From contig NZ_BHWB01000002.1 of assembly GCF_003865075.1 (NCBI RefSeq), forward strand, positions 248,001-312,000: a stretch of 64,000 bases of DNA, written 5' to 3'. Of this stretch, positions 1-9,721 are shown piece by piece (position 1 is the stretch's first letter; each line of letters begins with the position of its first letter). This DNA is from Bacteroides faecalis (GTDB lineage: Bacteria; Bacteroidota; Bacteroidia; Bacteroidales; Bacteroidaceae). A model generated the notes under the pieces. It saw only the letters and a program-made list of their open reading frames with translations. It was not told the origin of the DNA and did not search any database. The position numbers and the translations under genes were made by a program.

Positions 1-786
1 CGCGTACAGGTGTATAATGCGGATGGTTCCGATGACATCATCAACATTGTTCCCGAAGGGGATGTCGTGTACATGCGACCGGGTGAACATTCCCTGCTGT
101 TCTACAACAACGATACGGAATACATCGTATTCGACGAGATGCAGTCGTTCGCTTCAGCAAAGGCGACCACCCGAACCCGTACCCGTTCCTCTTATCTTGG
201 CAATTCCCACATGGAGAAGGCATCGGAGAATACGGTAAACCAGCCCGATATGCTTTATGGCAGTTATATGGATTCATACGTGGCAGAACGCTCGACCGAG
301 ACCGACGTAATACCTGTCACCATGCACCCGTTGGTGTTCACCTATCTGATACGTTACGAGTTCAGCCACGGGGTAGAATACGTGTCGCTGGCACGTGGTG
401 CCTTGGCGGGCATGGCGCAGTCGGTATGGCTGAACAGCGGTCAAACTTCGGGAGACGCTGCCACCGTACTATACGACTGTACGGTGGAAGATTTTGGCAC
501 ACAAGCCTTGGTCCGTTCTTTCGGAATACCAGATTTTCCTAACGGGCATTACGGCACAAGGGCCGTCCGGAAATACGGACTGAATTTGGAAGTACGCTTG
601 AAGAACGGAAAAATCAAGTCGTTCGATTTCGACGTAACAAATCAGGTTGCGGCACAACCGCAGGGAGGTGTCATTGTGGTGCGTGGCATTGAAATATCCG
701 ATGAAGAGGGTACGGAAGGCGGCTCCGGCTTCGATGTGGACGTGGAAGACTGGGGAAATTACGAGGACATAGAACTTCCTCTTTGA
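1..786 (+). CDS. DUF5119-type fimbrillin-associated protein, 5' partial
   Basis: The reading frame is open from base 1, so the true start lies outside the window; an internal GTG at 10 is unlikely to be the start. The C-terminal 261 residues are present. The sequence has the beta-rich pattern of DUF5119 proteins found in Bacteroides fimbrillin loci: an early segment about raising a Y-N-x-D-T-E strand (residues about 35-40), a threonine/arginine-rich stretch, and a late segment in which residues GALAGMAQSVWL are followed by a typical strand on fimbrial accessory folds. It sits 53 bp upstream of a fimbrillin lipoprotein in the same direction, which supports a role as a pilus subunit or anchor (FimB/Mfa2-like). 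The family assignment is by recognition and not by search. The exact role (anchor or tip) cannot be told without the N-terminus. Confidence 0.7.
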   Translation, partial: RVQVYNADGSDDIINIVPEGDVVYMRPGEHSLLFYNNDTEYIVFDEMQSFASAKATTRTRTRSSYLGNSHMEKASENTVNQPDMLYGSYMDSYVAERSTETDVIPVTMHPLVFTYLIRYEFSHGVEYVSLARGALAGMAQSVWLNSGQTSGDAATVLYDCTVEDFGTQALVRSFGIPDFPNGHYGTRAVRKYGLNLEVRLKNGKIKSFDFDVTNQVAAQPQGGVIVVRGIEISDEEGTEGGSGFDVDVEDWGNYEDIELPL

Positions 787-839
787 TTTATATAGAGAGT
801 TATTAAAACATTTTTATTCACAATTTAATTTTTAATCAA

Positions 840-1886
840 ATGAAAAAGATCTTTTTGATTGGATTGGCAGCAACAGCTATGTTAGCAAGCTGCAGCAACG
901 ACGAGACTGTGGAAATGGCTCAGTCAAAAGCTATCGGTTTCAGCAACGCATTCGTGAACAACGGAACACGTAGCATTGTTGACCCAAGTTTTACGAAGGA
1001 CAATTTGGAAGACTTTGCCGTGTATGGTTTTACTCAAAAAGGCCAGATCTTTAAGGGAGACAAGGTGTATAAAGGAGGTACGGCCTCTACCGGATGGTCA
1101 TACGATCAGTTACAGTACTGGGTTCCGGGCAACACTTACACTTTCGGTGCCATTGCACCTTACAGTGTTGCGGAGAATGTTTCTGACGTTACATTGTCTG
1201 AAAATGCCACAAAAGTAGAAATGCAGGTGGCTTTCACCAACACGGACGCAAACCAAGTAGACTTGCTCCACGCTGCTCCCGCGCAAATTACCGGAACAGA
1301 GGTAACGAAAACATATAAAACTCCTGTTGGCATGACATTCAGCCACCAGCTTTCAAAAGTGAAATTCTCGTTCGAGAACGCAGTGGGCGAAGGTTACAAT
1401 GTAAAAATAAAGAATGTGAAAATCATAAATGCTTATACAAAGGGTACTTTGACTGTAGCAGCTGTCGGTAACTCTTGGAGTGGTCAAGAAAATAACAATC
1501 TTGAATTGAACTTCGGTAATGTAGTAGCCGACAATACTACCGTTGACGAAGCCGCTGTCATCGCAAATGCTACTACTCTTGAAAGCTACAATGAGAAGCT
1601 GATGATTCCGATGAATAATTCCGCTACATACACTGTAACTTTCACCGCCGAACTGTTTAAGGATAAAGTTTTATTGGGTACATTCGTCCACACTGTAACT
1701 ATCAAGAACGTTGAGTTCAAGCTCGGTTACTGCTACGATTTCAAGGCTACTTTGACTCACGAGAATATCATGGATCCTGAGAACCCGCTGCAGCCTATCG
1801 AATTTCAAGTTGTTAATGTTGATGACTGGAACAACACTGATGTTGAGCAAACATTGAAGGTTCCTACTACTCAGAGCGGCAACTAA
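840..1886 (+). CDS. Fimbrillin family lipoprotein (Mfa1/FimA-like)
   Basis: A 348-residue secreted lipoprotein. The N-terminus has a lipobox ending in Cys at residue 18 (M-L-A-S-C), expected for export and lipidation before pilus assembly as in Porphyromonas gingivalis fimbrillins. Family hallmarks visible are the N-terminal GTR motif near residue 41, a Trp-Ser-Tyr/tyrosine-rich strand near residues 85-95 followed by Y-T-F-G-A-I-A-P, and a C-terminal V-D-D-W-N motif near residue 330. These match the Mfa_like_1 / fimbrillin fold of two transthyretin-like domains joined by a swapped strand. It is co-directional with a DUF5119 gene upstream and a second fimbrillin-like gene downstream, so the three probably form one pilus operon. 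Whether it is the main shaft or a minor subunit is unknown. Confidence 0.8.
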   Translation: MKKIFLIGLAATAMLASCSNDETVEMAQSKAIGFSNAFVNNGTRSIVDPSFTKDNLEDFAVYGFTQKGQIFKGDKVYKGGTASTGWSYDQLQYWVPGNTYTFGAIAPYSVAENVSDVTLSENATKVEMQVAFTNTDANQVDLLHAAPAQITGTEVTKTYKTPVGMTFSHQLSKVKFSFENAVGEGYNVKIKNVKIINAYTKGTLTVAAVGNSWSGQENNNLELNFGNVVADNTTVDEAAVIANATTLESYNEKLMIPMNNSATYTVTFTAELFKDKVLLGTFVHTVTIKNVEFKLGYCYDFKATLTHENIMDPENPLQPIEFQVVNVDDWNNTDVEQTLKVPTTQSGN

Positions 1887-1964
1887 TTCAAGATCTTTCA
1901 TAAGACCGATTTAGGATCGTGTATCTGGGATTATCATCCATAAAGTAAACGATCTTCCTACAGG

Positions 1965-1993
1965 GTGTAAGGGGTTGAATGTTCCCCTTACAC
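1965..1993 (+). terminator. Perfect 10-bp hairpin between the two fimbrillin genes
   Basis: GTGTAAGGGG (1965-1974) pairs perfectly with CCCCTTACAC (1984-1993) around a 9-nt loop. There is no T-run after it, so it may be a partial terminator or an mRNA-stabilising stem that sets the ratio of the upstream fimbrillin to the downstream gene. Function inferred from position only. Confidence 0.45.
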
Positions 1994-2046
1994 TCACTAA
2001 CAGCTGAGGCGTATTGCTTCAGGCAAACAAATATAAAACAGAAGAA

Positions 2047-4203
2047 ATGAAGGTACATAAGAAAAATCTGAGTAGGATGGCAGGTGGCATGGCAACGATG
2101 TTGCTTTGTACACTACTTTTCTCGTGCAAAAACGAAGACTTTCTCGAAAGCGGGAATCCGGAGAAAGCCTGTGACAACATTTGTTTTGGCATATCGTCCG
2201 ATAAGAACATACAGACAAGGGGATATGCCAGTGGTAATGACGAAGGATATACTGCTGGTCGCTTCGTGTTGCGGTCGGACAACTCGGCAGACACGCTTTG
2301 TGTCCGTACCATTGTTTCAGACGGCATCAACGTATCCGACTTCGAGGGCGAACAAGCCTTGACACGCGGTGTGCCCGTCACAAATGCTAGTTTCTATGAC
2401 AAGTTCCATGTGCTGGCATACTGGAGTAAGAATGGAACGCTCGTTGACAGCCAGTTCTATATGGACGAGGATGCCACCAATAATGGTTCTGTTTGGAGTA
2501 CGAATCAAATATATTATTGGCCGGGAGCAGATCATTCGTTCCAATTCTATGCCTGGGCACCGACAGCTGCCAGTGGTCTGACCACCCCATCCACTCCGCA
2601 AAGCAAAGAACTCAGCTATGCAGTTCCAGCAGATGCAGCCGCACAGAAAGACATTGTGGTGGCCACTACCGCAGAGATACAAGGTAACAATAACACTGCC
2701 GTACCTCTCACCTTCAAACACATCTGCACCGCCGTGCGTTTTGCCGTGGGTAGCCAGATGCAACCTGGTCAGATTAAGAGCGTAGCCTTAAAAGGGGTGA
2801 AGAATGCCGGAACTTACAATATGGCTACCGGTACTTGGACTCTAGATGATGCGATCACGGATTTCTCGCAGACTTTGAATAAAACCACCACTGGAAGCGA
2901 AGCTAACGGGGATGCAATCACTACACCGGAAGGCACATTCATGATGCTGCCGCAGACACTGCCCGCAGGTGCGATGGTGGAAGTGGTGTTCTCCAATGCT
3001 TCAGGCACAGACCGCACACTCACCGCTTCCATTGGAAATACGCAATGGACAATGGGGACTACCGTGACTTACAAGCTCTCCATTACACCGGAATATGAGA
3101 TGAATATTGAAGTTCCGACTGATGCACAAGATGCTCACTATATTACTTTCCCGATTACCGTGAATGTAAAAGACTACGACGGAACATGGAAGTTGACTTC
3201 CAACCTTACGAACGATGTGTTCTTTACCCAGACCAAGACAGCCTTGCAGGAACAAGGTTATTGGATCAATGATGACAAGGGGGCAAATACAATATCCGGT
3301 ACAGGCAGTGGTAGTTTTATTTACCACGTGTATGTGACCGAGAATATTGGTGATGACATCCGCGACCTCCAATTCCAAGTCACTCCAGATAATGTTACCG
3401 GAGCTACTCCAACTACCGCCACCGTACAACAACTCTGTCCGAGTTGGAATGCACAGGGTATAGGTTATGAACGCATTGAGGAGAATAACGGCGGCAACTA
3501 TCCATTCGGCTTTAAATGGAATAGGAAAGTGGTGTTTTCAGCGAAACCCAAATGGCAAGGTTTTTTCCCAAATTTGAAGCAATTATTTGGTGCTTACGTG
3601 TTTCGTGACATTGCACAAGAGGCTATGAAGACTCATGGGAATCCTAATTATCTGAATATGGAACTAAAAACAATAAGTACTATAATAGGTGATGTAATTA
3701 CAGAAACGATAGTCACACTGGATTATTCTCTAATTAGTTCTTTGGAAGGGGTAACTAATGAAACAGACGGATTAGAAAACACCCGTAACCTTTATTTCCA
3801 TCAGGGAATTGGTGATATCGTAGATGTAGAGAACCAGTTGCGTAACAATGCAGTTGGTAATTTTACGGAGACCGTCACAGGTGGCGAACAAACTACAGTT
3901 GAGAACTTTGCTGCCCGTATGGCTGTCATGAAAAACAAGTTCACAAAAAAACAAATTACTATAGAACAAGGTGGAGAGCAAGTAACGATTTGGATTCCTG
4001 AAATTATGAGGGATGACATTGTGTGGTATTTACCCGCAAGTAATGAGCAAAGTGATTTATTCGATACGGCTTATCCTCTCTCAAATGACTATTGGAGTTC
4101 AACAGCAGCCAGCGATAATGTGAATGCATATATATATAATAGTGCTGTTTCACAGCAAGATCGCATGAATACTTATAAGATACGTGCCGCACGCAAAAAA
4201 TAA
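2047..4203 (+). CDS. Large fimbrillin-family lipoprotein with FISUMP-like C-terminus
   Basis: ATG at 2047 is preferred over an upstream TTG (2014) because it places a basic start and hydrophobic signal (M-K-V-H-K-K) directly before a lipobox L-L-F-S-C with Cys at residue 27. The protein is 718 residues, about twice the length of a simple fimbrillin. Residues about 60-370 resemble a fimbrillin/Mfa-like module (N-terminal QTRG, then Y-Y-W-P-G and W-A-P strands). The last 60 residues (W-Y-L-P-A-S near 657; D-Y-W-S-S-T near 684) resemble the C-terminal domain found in FISUMP/DUF1566-type surface proteins. A likely role is a tip or adhesin-like subunit of the pilus made with the genes upstream; this is inferred. 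It is followed by a good intrinsic terminator. Confidence 0.7.
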   Translation: MKVHKKNLSRMAGGMATMLLCTLLFSCKNEDFLESGNPEKACDNICFGISSDKNIQTRGYASGNDEGYTAGRFVLRSDNSADTLCVRTIVSDGINVSDFEGEQALTRGVPVTNASFYDKFHVLAYWSKNGTLVDSQFYMDEDATNNGSVWSTNQIYYWPGADHSFQFYAWAPTAASGLTTPSTPQSKELSYAVPADAAAQKDIVVATTAEIQGNNNTAVPLTFKHICTAVRFAVGSQMQPGQIKSVALKGVKNAGTYNMATGTWTLDDAITDFSQTLNKTTTGSEANGDAITTPEGTFMMLPQTLPAGAMVEVVFSNASGTDRTLTASIGNTQWTMGTTVTYKLSITPEYEMNIEVPTDAQDAHYITFPITVNVKDYDGTWKLTSNLTNDVFFTQTKTALQEQGYWINDDKGANTISGTGSGSFIYHVYVTENIGDDIRDLQFQVTPDNVTGATPTTATVQQLCPSWNAQGIGYERIEENNGGNYPFGFKWNRKVVFSAKPKWQGFFPNLKQLFGAYVFRDIAQEAMKTHGNPNYLNMELKTISTIIGDVITETIVTLDYSLISSLEGVTNETDGLENTRNLYFHQGIGDIVDVENQLRNNAVGNFTETVTGGEQTTVENFAARMAVMKNKFTKKQITIEQGGEQVTIWIPEIMRDDIVWYLPASNEQSDLFDTAYPLSNDYWSSTAASDNVNAYIYNSAVSQQDRMNTYKIRAARKK

Positions 4204-4241
4204 TAACATTTATAACGCAAAACGATAGCATTCACGAACAG

Positions 4242-4285
4242 ACAAGCCAACTTCCGGTAAACAACGAAAGTTGGCTTGCTTGTTT
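4242..4285 (+). terminator. Intrinsic terminator of the fimbrillin operon
   Basis: AAGCCAACTT (4244-4253) pairs with AAGTTGGCTT (4268-4277), extended by flanking bases, followed by a T-rich stretch ending near 4285. It lies 38 bp after the stop of the fimbrillin-like gene. Confidence 0.75.
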
Positions 4286-4317
4286 AGTCTCCTAATGCAT
4301 AAAGCCAAGGCATTGTT

Positions 4318-4706
4318 GTGAATATTCCCGATAAAAAAGATAATCCATGCAACCGTTTCCGGGGGATTCGATCGGAGACAGAAGAGAAATATCGTCAGGC
4401 AATCAAACTGTATCGCTCTACGTGTTTGTCATGTGCGGAAATCTGCCGTACCTGCAAGGTAACGGTTTCTGGATTTCGACGCTACCTCTCCTTGTATCAC
4501 CGTCATCTGTTATTGGCACGGGGTATGACATCACTTGCAGTAAGGAGGAGGCTTACCATATCAAGTTGGGACAACTTCGCGGACAATTACCTGCCACCCA
4601 TCTCAAATACAAGGATGCTATCGAGACGTGCGGAAGTCTGGACTATATTGAATGTAACGTCTCGCAAATTGCACGCAGGTTCGGACTGGACAGTACAAAC
4701 TCTAAT
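4318..4706 (+). pseudogene. Remnant of a repeat helix-turn-helix regulator (frameshifted, truncated)
   Basis: From GTG 4318 the frame encodes repeats typical of a Bacteroides multi-HTH protein often found beside fimbrillin genes (R-G-I-R near residue 15; E-K-Y-R-Q-A; C-A-E-I-C; Y-H-R-H-L-L-L-A-R). At the G run near 4519-4523 the homologous continuation (C-S-K-E-E-A, then L-G-Q-L-R-G-Q, then Q-I-A-R-R-F-G-L-D) moves to another frame, consistent with loss of one G. Similarity stops abruptly near 4706, so only about 130 residues of a normally much longer protein remain. It lies just behind the fimbrillin operon terminator. The family is recalled from memory and has no settled function; DNA binding is inferred from the repeated HTH pattern. 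Bases 4707-4883 hold nothing I can support. Confidence 0.6.
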
Positions 4707-4883
4707 AACGTAACCACAATGGAAAAATCCGCAATGCCTTTGTCTTCTTCTTTTTCGCTACATGAAATTTCACTTTTTTATCGTACCTTTGTCCGTACAC
4801 AAAGAGGCCATTTGTAGCAACATACAAATAAATTCCGCTACTGTTAATTTCTTGTTACCCATTGCTGTAAATTAAACTATAAT

Positions 4884-5673
4884 TTAGAAGTCCAACGATT
4901 TATTCTTTTGTAGCGTTTCCTCTGTTGCATGTCCATCTAACATCCCTAACAAATAATCTTCGGCAGACAGCTGCACCTTTTCAATATCTCCTGTTACATA
5001 CAAAATATCTTCTGCCTGCAATATAGCCGCTAACTTTTGTGTAATCGTTTTCAGAAAACGATATTGTGATACATCTCCTCAACGAACCTCTAAAATATTT
5101 AGTCCATATTTACGGCGAATATCCAGTTCAATGATCGTTTTTCCCAACAACCGGGAATCTCCGATAACCTGTAAACGAAAAAGATTGCTGGACAATCCAT
5201 ACTCTTTGACTAATTGTTTTAACGATTTACCTGTAAGTGCATTCTCTTCTTTTTGCCCTTTCTTGGACAGGAACCATTAGTAAACGACTTTGGTTCATAC
5301 CGGCTCTCAACGCCAAACTAACAACAATAGGAAGCATCAACGCCACTGTCCCTGTATTACTAACAAATGCGCCAATAGCAGAAGTTACCAACATAACCAA
5401 CAACAAAAATATCTCACTAGTCCCGGCAAGTTTAAGAATTCGTGAACTCATCATCTTAGCTAATCCTGTCTGAAAAATGGCTCCTCCTAGTACAAAAAGT
5501 CCAATCATCATGATGACCACTGAATTGGAAAACCCGGACAATGCCTCATCCAGCGTTAATATCTGAAAAACAAGTAGTGCAACCAATGTACAGAGTGCGA
5601 CAAGGTCCGAACGTATCTTGCCATTTACGAAGAAAGCAGCTGAAAGAACTAGAATGATAAGAGTTACCTGCAT
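4884..5673 (-). pseudogene. SLC13-type permease remnant with internal deletion (TrkA-C part retained)
   Basis: Starting at ATG 5673 (preferred over an upstream 5763 start with no membrane character) the first 150 residues are hydrophobic and match the N-terminal half of SLC13/DASS anion permeases: G-K-I-R-S-D near residue 20, G-F-S-N-S, and the S-N-T-G-T-V-A loop. Near 5265 the frame breaks. In another frame of the same strand, 5240-4884, there is a TrkA-C (RCK_C) regulatory domain (T-G-K-S-L-K-Q-L near its start, V-T-G-D-I-E-K-V-Q near its end) interrupted by an in-frame TGA at about 5090. Intact relatives have membrane half, two RCK_C domains, then a second membrane half. Here the middle is deleted and the second half is missing, so no functional transporter can be made. 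Confidence 0.75.
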
Positions 5674-5809
5674 AGGCAAAAATAAAATGAATGTTTTATT
5701 TTGATTGGATAAAAATTTATTTGAGTGAACAAAAATAATTCTTTTCCACCTTAATAAAAACAAAATAAATACATTTCAAGTTCATTCAATTGTATGGAAT
5801 TCTCGAGAA

Positions 5810-7114
5810 TCAGGGTTTGAATATTCTAAAATTACCAGTTACATGTAACATGGAAAGCATATATACCATACCATTATAATAACGATAAGTACCGCTAGGA
5901 ATCGCTACATCCCAAAGGTATTGAAGATATTCACGTTTCAAATTATCATCTTTAAGAGCAAAAGCTCCAACAGCATTTGCCCCTGCCATTCCTTCCGAAT
6001 ATTTACCACTTGCACCACTTCCATCCCAGTTAAACTGCCCATGCAAAAAATTATCATGTTTGAAGAATTTCAGTAAACGTGTCATCATAATCGTTTGTTT
6101 TTCAGCATCCTTCCCAAACCAATAGTAATCCATGCCGATGTTCATCGCACACCTTATTGCATCAAACTGATACCGTCTTGCATCATAATCTTTTTTCCAC
6201 TCCGGTTGATAAGGTTTCCCCTCAAAAGTAGAATAATCAGGAAATAATCCTGTCTTTTGATGTGAAGCTTCAGCCAATAAACAGCGAGCCGCATCCGGAG
6301 TTTGTTGCCAGAAATCTTTATTTGTATCCGTCCAAGCAGCCCAAAGTTCAAAGAATGCCGGCAGATTATAGGAAGGATCCGTAATTTTCCACATATTTCC
6401 TGAAGGAACAAAGGTTATTAATTTGGAATCCGGGTTGAACATATTAAAAACACCAATCGTCCCATCTTTTGACATAATATTCTTCAAGATTTCCTGTGCT
6501 TCACGACCATAATTACAACTATCTTCATCTCCCCATCGATGAGAAGCAAAAAACAGAGAGGTTATAAAATAGGCTTCACCATCCGGAGCACAACTAGGCT
6601 CCTCTCCTATCTTCCGACCCTCTATATCACATTGCCATGCAAAATATCCGGCCCACTTTCCCGATGTATACAACATATTCTTCTTAACCCATCTCCATAG
6701 CTTATCAAATTCCGCTCTCTTATCCAACTGAACACAAATCATCATACCATAGGACATTCCTTCTGTCCTTATATCCCGATTACCTGTATCATAAATGTAA
6801 GCTGTATTGTCATCACTTTCAAAATAAACCTTCGTTGCATCCTTTACAAAGAAATGCTCCCATATTTGCTCTATTTTTTCATCTGTTTGTTGCTGTGAAA
6901 TTCCCAAATACTCTTTAAACAAGTTAGGATAAACACCAGTATAATAAGCTCCCAAACTATCTTTCCCAATAGCATTGTCTATCCCTTGCCTCTTATTTTT
7001 CCAATATGAATCAGAGATAGCCCAAACATTATTGATATCCCCTAACAACAAAGGTAGAAATAACAATAACACAATCCCTATATAGTAATTGAGAAATATA
7101 TAATTGTTTTTCAT
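5810..7114 (-). CDS. Glycoside hydrolase family 8 (exo-oligoxylanase-like)
   Basis: A 434-residue GH8 enzyme. A hydrophobic N-terminal segment (residues about 10-30) suggests export or membrane anchoring. The catalytic proton donor is the Glu of the R-T-E-G-M-S-Y-G-M motif (Glu118); the A-P-D-G-E-A-Y-F motif (residues 177-183) holds the Asp/Glu of the active site cleft. GH8 enzymes are inverting (alpha/alpha)6-barrel hydrolases acting on xylo-oligosaccharides, cellulose or chitosan. The length and motif spacing fit the reducing-end xylose-releasing exo-oligoxylanase (Rex) group best, but substrate cannot be fixed from motifs alone. It is not in a visible polysaccharide utilization locus: no SusC/SusD pair is near. 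It lies downstream of, and in the same direction as, the DUF4062 gene with a 120-bp gap. Confidence 0.85.
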   Translation of the reverse strand: MKNNYIFLNYYIGIVLLLFLPLLLGDINNVWAISDSYWKNKRQGIDNAIGKDSLGAYYTGVYPNLFKEYLGISQQQTDEKIEQIWEHFFVKDATKVYFESDDNTAYIYDTGNRDIRTEGMSYGMMICVQLDKRAEFDKLWRWVKKNMLYTSGKWAGYFAWQCDIEGRKIGEEPSCAPDGEAYFITSLFFASHRWGDEDSCNYGREAQEILKNIMSKDGTIGVFNMFNPDSKLITFVPSGNMWKITDPSYNLPAFFELWAAWTDTNKDFWQQTPDAARCLLAEASHQKTGLFPDYSTFEGKPYQPEWKKDYDARRYQFDAIRCAMNIGMDYYWFGKDAEKQTIMMTRLLKFFKHDNFLHGQFNWDGSGASGKYSEGMAGANAVGAFALKDDNLKREYLQYLWDVAIPSGTYRYYNGMVYMLSMLHVTGNFRIFKP

Positions 7115-7234
7115 AAGCTATCATATCTAAGTTTTAAACAATAAAACAGCACATAAGCATTTGCATACCGCCTTTAATAAAAATTATAGATGACTACCAA
7201 TTGGCAAAAACATATCGAAAATTTGTTTCTATAC

Positions 7235-9550
7235 TTATTTTAAAGCACTCATATTACCCTGTATCACTTCCATAGCTCTTGTAAACACCCCAGGAGTCTT
7301 TTCATCCAACAAACGATAATTCTCCAATGCCCTGGAATACAGTTCATACGCATGCAGTAAGTCATTATTACGTTTATATAGTATCGCCAAATTATTCTGA
7401 ATAGAAGCTATATCCGGTAAATAAATATAATTGTTTTCAACAGATATTTTCTGGTAAATATTCAAAGCCTCTTGATAAAGTGCTTCGTATTTTTCTTTAT
7501 CTTTATGAGTATAATAGTATAAACCTCCATAACAAGCCTTTGCCCAAGCCAATTGCGGTAAATAAGTAGCTTCGTCCCAGCATACATAACTATTATAAAT
7601 GTCTATCGCCTTCTCATAAAGACAAGCAGCTTCATCATATCTTTTTTCTTTTTTATATAAATATCCCATATTACATTGAGTCCAAGCAATATGAGTTTCA
7701 TTAAAGGTTTGTTCTTGCTCCTTCATCTTATTGTACAATCCCAATGCATCACTGTACAAAATTTCTGCCTCGTCGTATCGTTTCATTTCAACATAAAGAG
7801 TCGCCAAGTTATTTTTTATTTTAGCCACTTCCTGAAGATAAAAAGAATCTCCATTAGACTTATCCAATAAAGAAGCATAAATATCCAAAGAACTATTGTA
7901 TAACATTTCTCCTTCTTTCTTCCGATTATGCGTACGCGCATATATCCCAGCCAAATTATTTTTAATTGAAGCAATCGTTAACCAATCTCTTTTATTCAAT
8001 TTATGAGAAACATTTTTATACATCTCCAAAGCTTCCTTCCAAGTCAGCCTTGCATCCGCCATTCGATGTTCTTGCTGATAATAACCAGCTAGATTATTAA
8101 GTACTTGTGCCAAATCCAATCTATAGATTTCATTAAACTTTTCAGACAACATCGCATAGATCCCCAAAGAATCTTTATATAAATCTTCTACACGAGAACT
8201 ATTCCGATTTGTACTTTTCAGAAGATATGCCCAATTATTTTTAATAGTAGCAATCATTATTTGAGTCTCAACTAGTTTTTCTTCACCCTCCGGAGATAAA
8301 GCTATTTTCTGATAGCAATCCAACGCTTTGACATAATACTTAATAGCTTCAGCATTGTATTCCCATGATTGATAAGATCGAGCTATTTCATAAATAGTCA
8401 TAGCCCGGAAATTCTCATCAGGTACTTCTGATATCAATTTAACCACCTGTTTATATATTGTATCAATCTGTTCGGTCTGATCATGAGAACGTCTGTTATT
8501 CCTCAAATTCTTAGCTTTAAGCAGCAACTGATAAATATTTACTTTTAAAGCTTTGATAGATTCTTCCATCAATTTCGCTCCTAGATGAATATCTGAAATA
8601 TGTTTATGAGCTTCATCAGCTATTTCATCAAAATCAAGAAGTGCATCCGCAGCCTCAGTCTCTCCTTTTTCAAATAAATCGATTGCAGTTCTTAGCCTAT
8701 AACTCTGATTATCAATGGAAAATTGATTAATCTGTATTGCCGTATTCAATAAAGACTTACTTTGCATGTTAAGCTCATTTTTCTGTTTTTTTAATCTTAA
8801 CATAAGATCGGCAATTCTTTTTCGCACTTCATCCAACCGATGCTGTTTCCTCTGCAATCTTTCTGTTTGGATACCACTACTTTTCAAATCCTGAACGTCT
8901 TCTTCTAAATCTTTTTCATCATTTCTCAGCATTATCAATTCATTCTGCAAATATTCTATTGTATCACTTATCTGCCTGAACACCTTATTTCTGTTAACAA
9001 AGGATATGTTATTTAAACTGCCAATACAAATGCTATCTACCATTATTTTATCTTCTTCGGCTTTGGCCTGAATAACATTTCCATTTTCTAAACGCTGTAA
9101 TTGCAATACAATATTTAGTTTTAATGAATCCGGATGTGAATATGGTTTTTCAATAAAATGCTTCATTTCATTTAGGATCCGATCTTTCAATAACCTCATC
9201 TCCTCTTTTTCCTCTTCTCCAACCTGCAAAGATTTTATGTAAAAACAAATAGCAGGAGATCCCGTTTCTTTCAATGATTCCTGAGCTACCGATATCTCCT
9301 CTAACGTAAACATTCCGACTTTATGATAAAATAGTGCTATAAATAACTGACTGTTGCGCACTTTATCATTGTATTCGCTTTGCTTTCTCACACCTTCATA
9401 GGCCGGATTCAGATTTTCCCATCTGACAACTTTGAATTGTAGCCCTTTAGATTCATAGATTTCATTTAGTTGCTCAATGAAAAGGCTAATGACATTCCTA
9501 TCATCATATAATTCTTCCGAAGATGCAATGAATATTCGTATCGTTTTCAT
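7235..9550 (-). CDS. DUF4062 (TIR-like) / coiled-coil / TPR protein
   Basis: A 771-residue cytoplasmic-looking protein with no signal peptide. Residues 1 to about 115 match DUF4062, a TIR/SEFIR-like Rossmann domain: opening I-R-I-F-I-A-S-S-E-E-L, the V-R-W-E-N-L strand near 42-48, S-Q-L-F-I-A-L-F-Y near 67-75 and the G-x-F-T-x-E-E motif. Residues about 185-270 are charged and heptad-like (coiled coil). From about 390 to the end there are some eight to nine consecutive TPR units with the usual W/L-G-Y-A-F-P spacing and repeated N-N-L-A cores. TIR-like domains fused to TPRs occur in bacterial signalling and antiphage proteins; that role here is an inference. No effector, nuclease or NTPase partner is adjacent: neighbours are GH8 and a kinase fragment. 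Confidence 0.75.
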   Translation of the reverse strand: MKTIRIFIASSEELYDDRNVISLFIEQLNEIYESKGLQFKVVRWENLNPAYEGVRKQSEYNDKVRNSQLFIALFYHKVGMFTLEEISVAQESLKETGSPAICFYIKSLQVGEEEKEEMRLLKDRILNEMKHFIEKPYSHPDSLKLNIVLQLQRLENGNVIQAKAEEDKIMVDSICIGSLNNISFVNRNKVFRQISDTIEYLQNELIMLRNDEKDLEEDVQDLKSSGIQTERLQRKQHRLDEVRKRIADLMLRLKKQKNELNMQSKSLLNTAIQINQFSIDNQSYRLRTAIDLFEKGETEAADALLDFDEIADEAHKHISDIHLGAKLMEESIKALKVNIYQLLLKAKNLRNNRRSHDQTEQIDTIYKQVVKLISEVPDENFRAMTIYEIARSYQSWEYNAEAIKYYVKALDCYQKIALSPEGEEKLVETQIMIATIKNNWAYLLKSTNRNSSRVEDLYKDSLGIYAMLSEKFNEIYRLDLAQVLNNLAGYYQQEHRMADARLTWKEALEMYKNVSHKLNKRDWLTIASIKNNLAGIYARTHNRKKEGEMLYNSSLDIYASLLDKSNGDSFYLQEVAKIKNNLATLYVEMKRYDEAEILYSDALGLYNKMKEQEQTFNETHIAWTQCNMGYLYKKEKRYDEAACLYEKAIDIYNSYVCWDEATYLPQLAWAKACYGGLYYYTHKDKEKYEALYQEALNIYQKISVENNYIYLPDIASIQNNLAILYKRNNDLLHAYELYSRALENYRLLDEKTPGVFTRAMEVIQGNMSALK

Positions 9551-9721
9551 ACGTCATTATTATATTAACAATCACAATTCCGCTATAAAAGTACAGTTTT
9601 AACAAATCGAATACAATAAAATAAAAGTTCTTTTTTACTTAAAGAAAAAGTTGCCTAACAGAAAGCTACCCTATGGATATTATAACTGAACTGCACTCCT
9701 AAAATTTTGTGTATACCTTTT

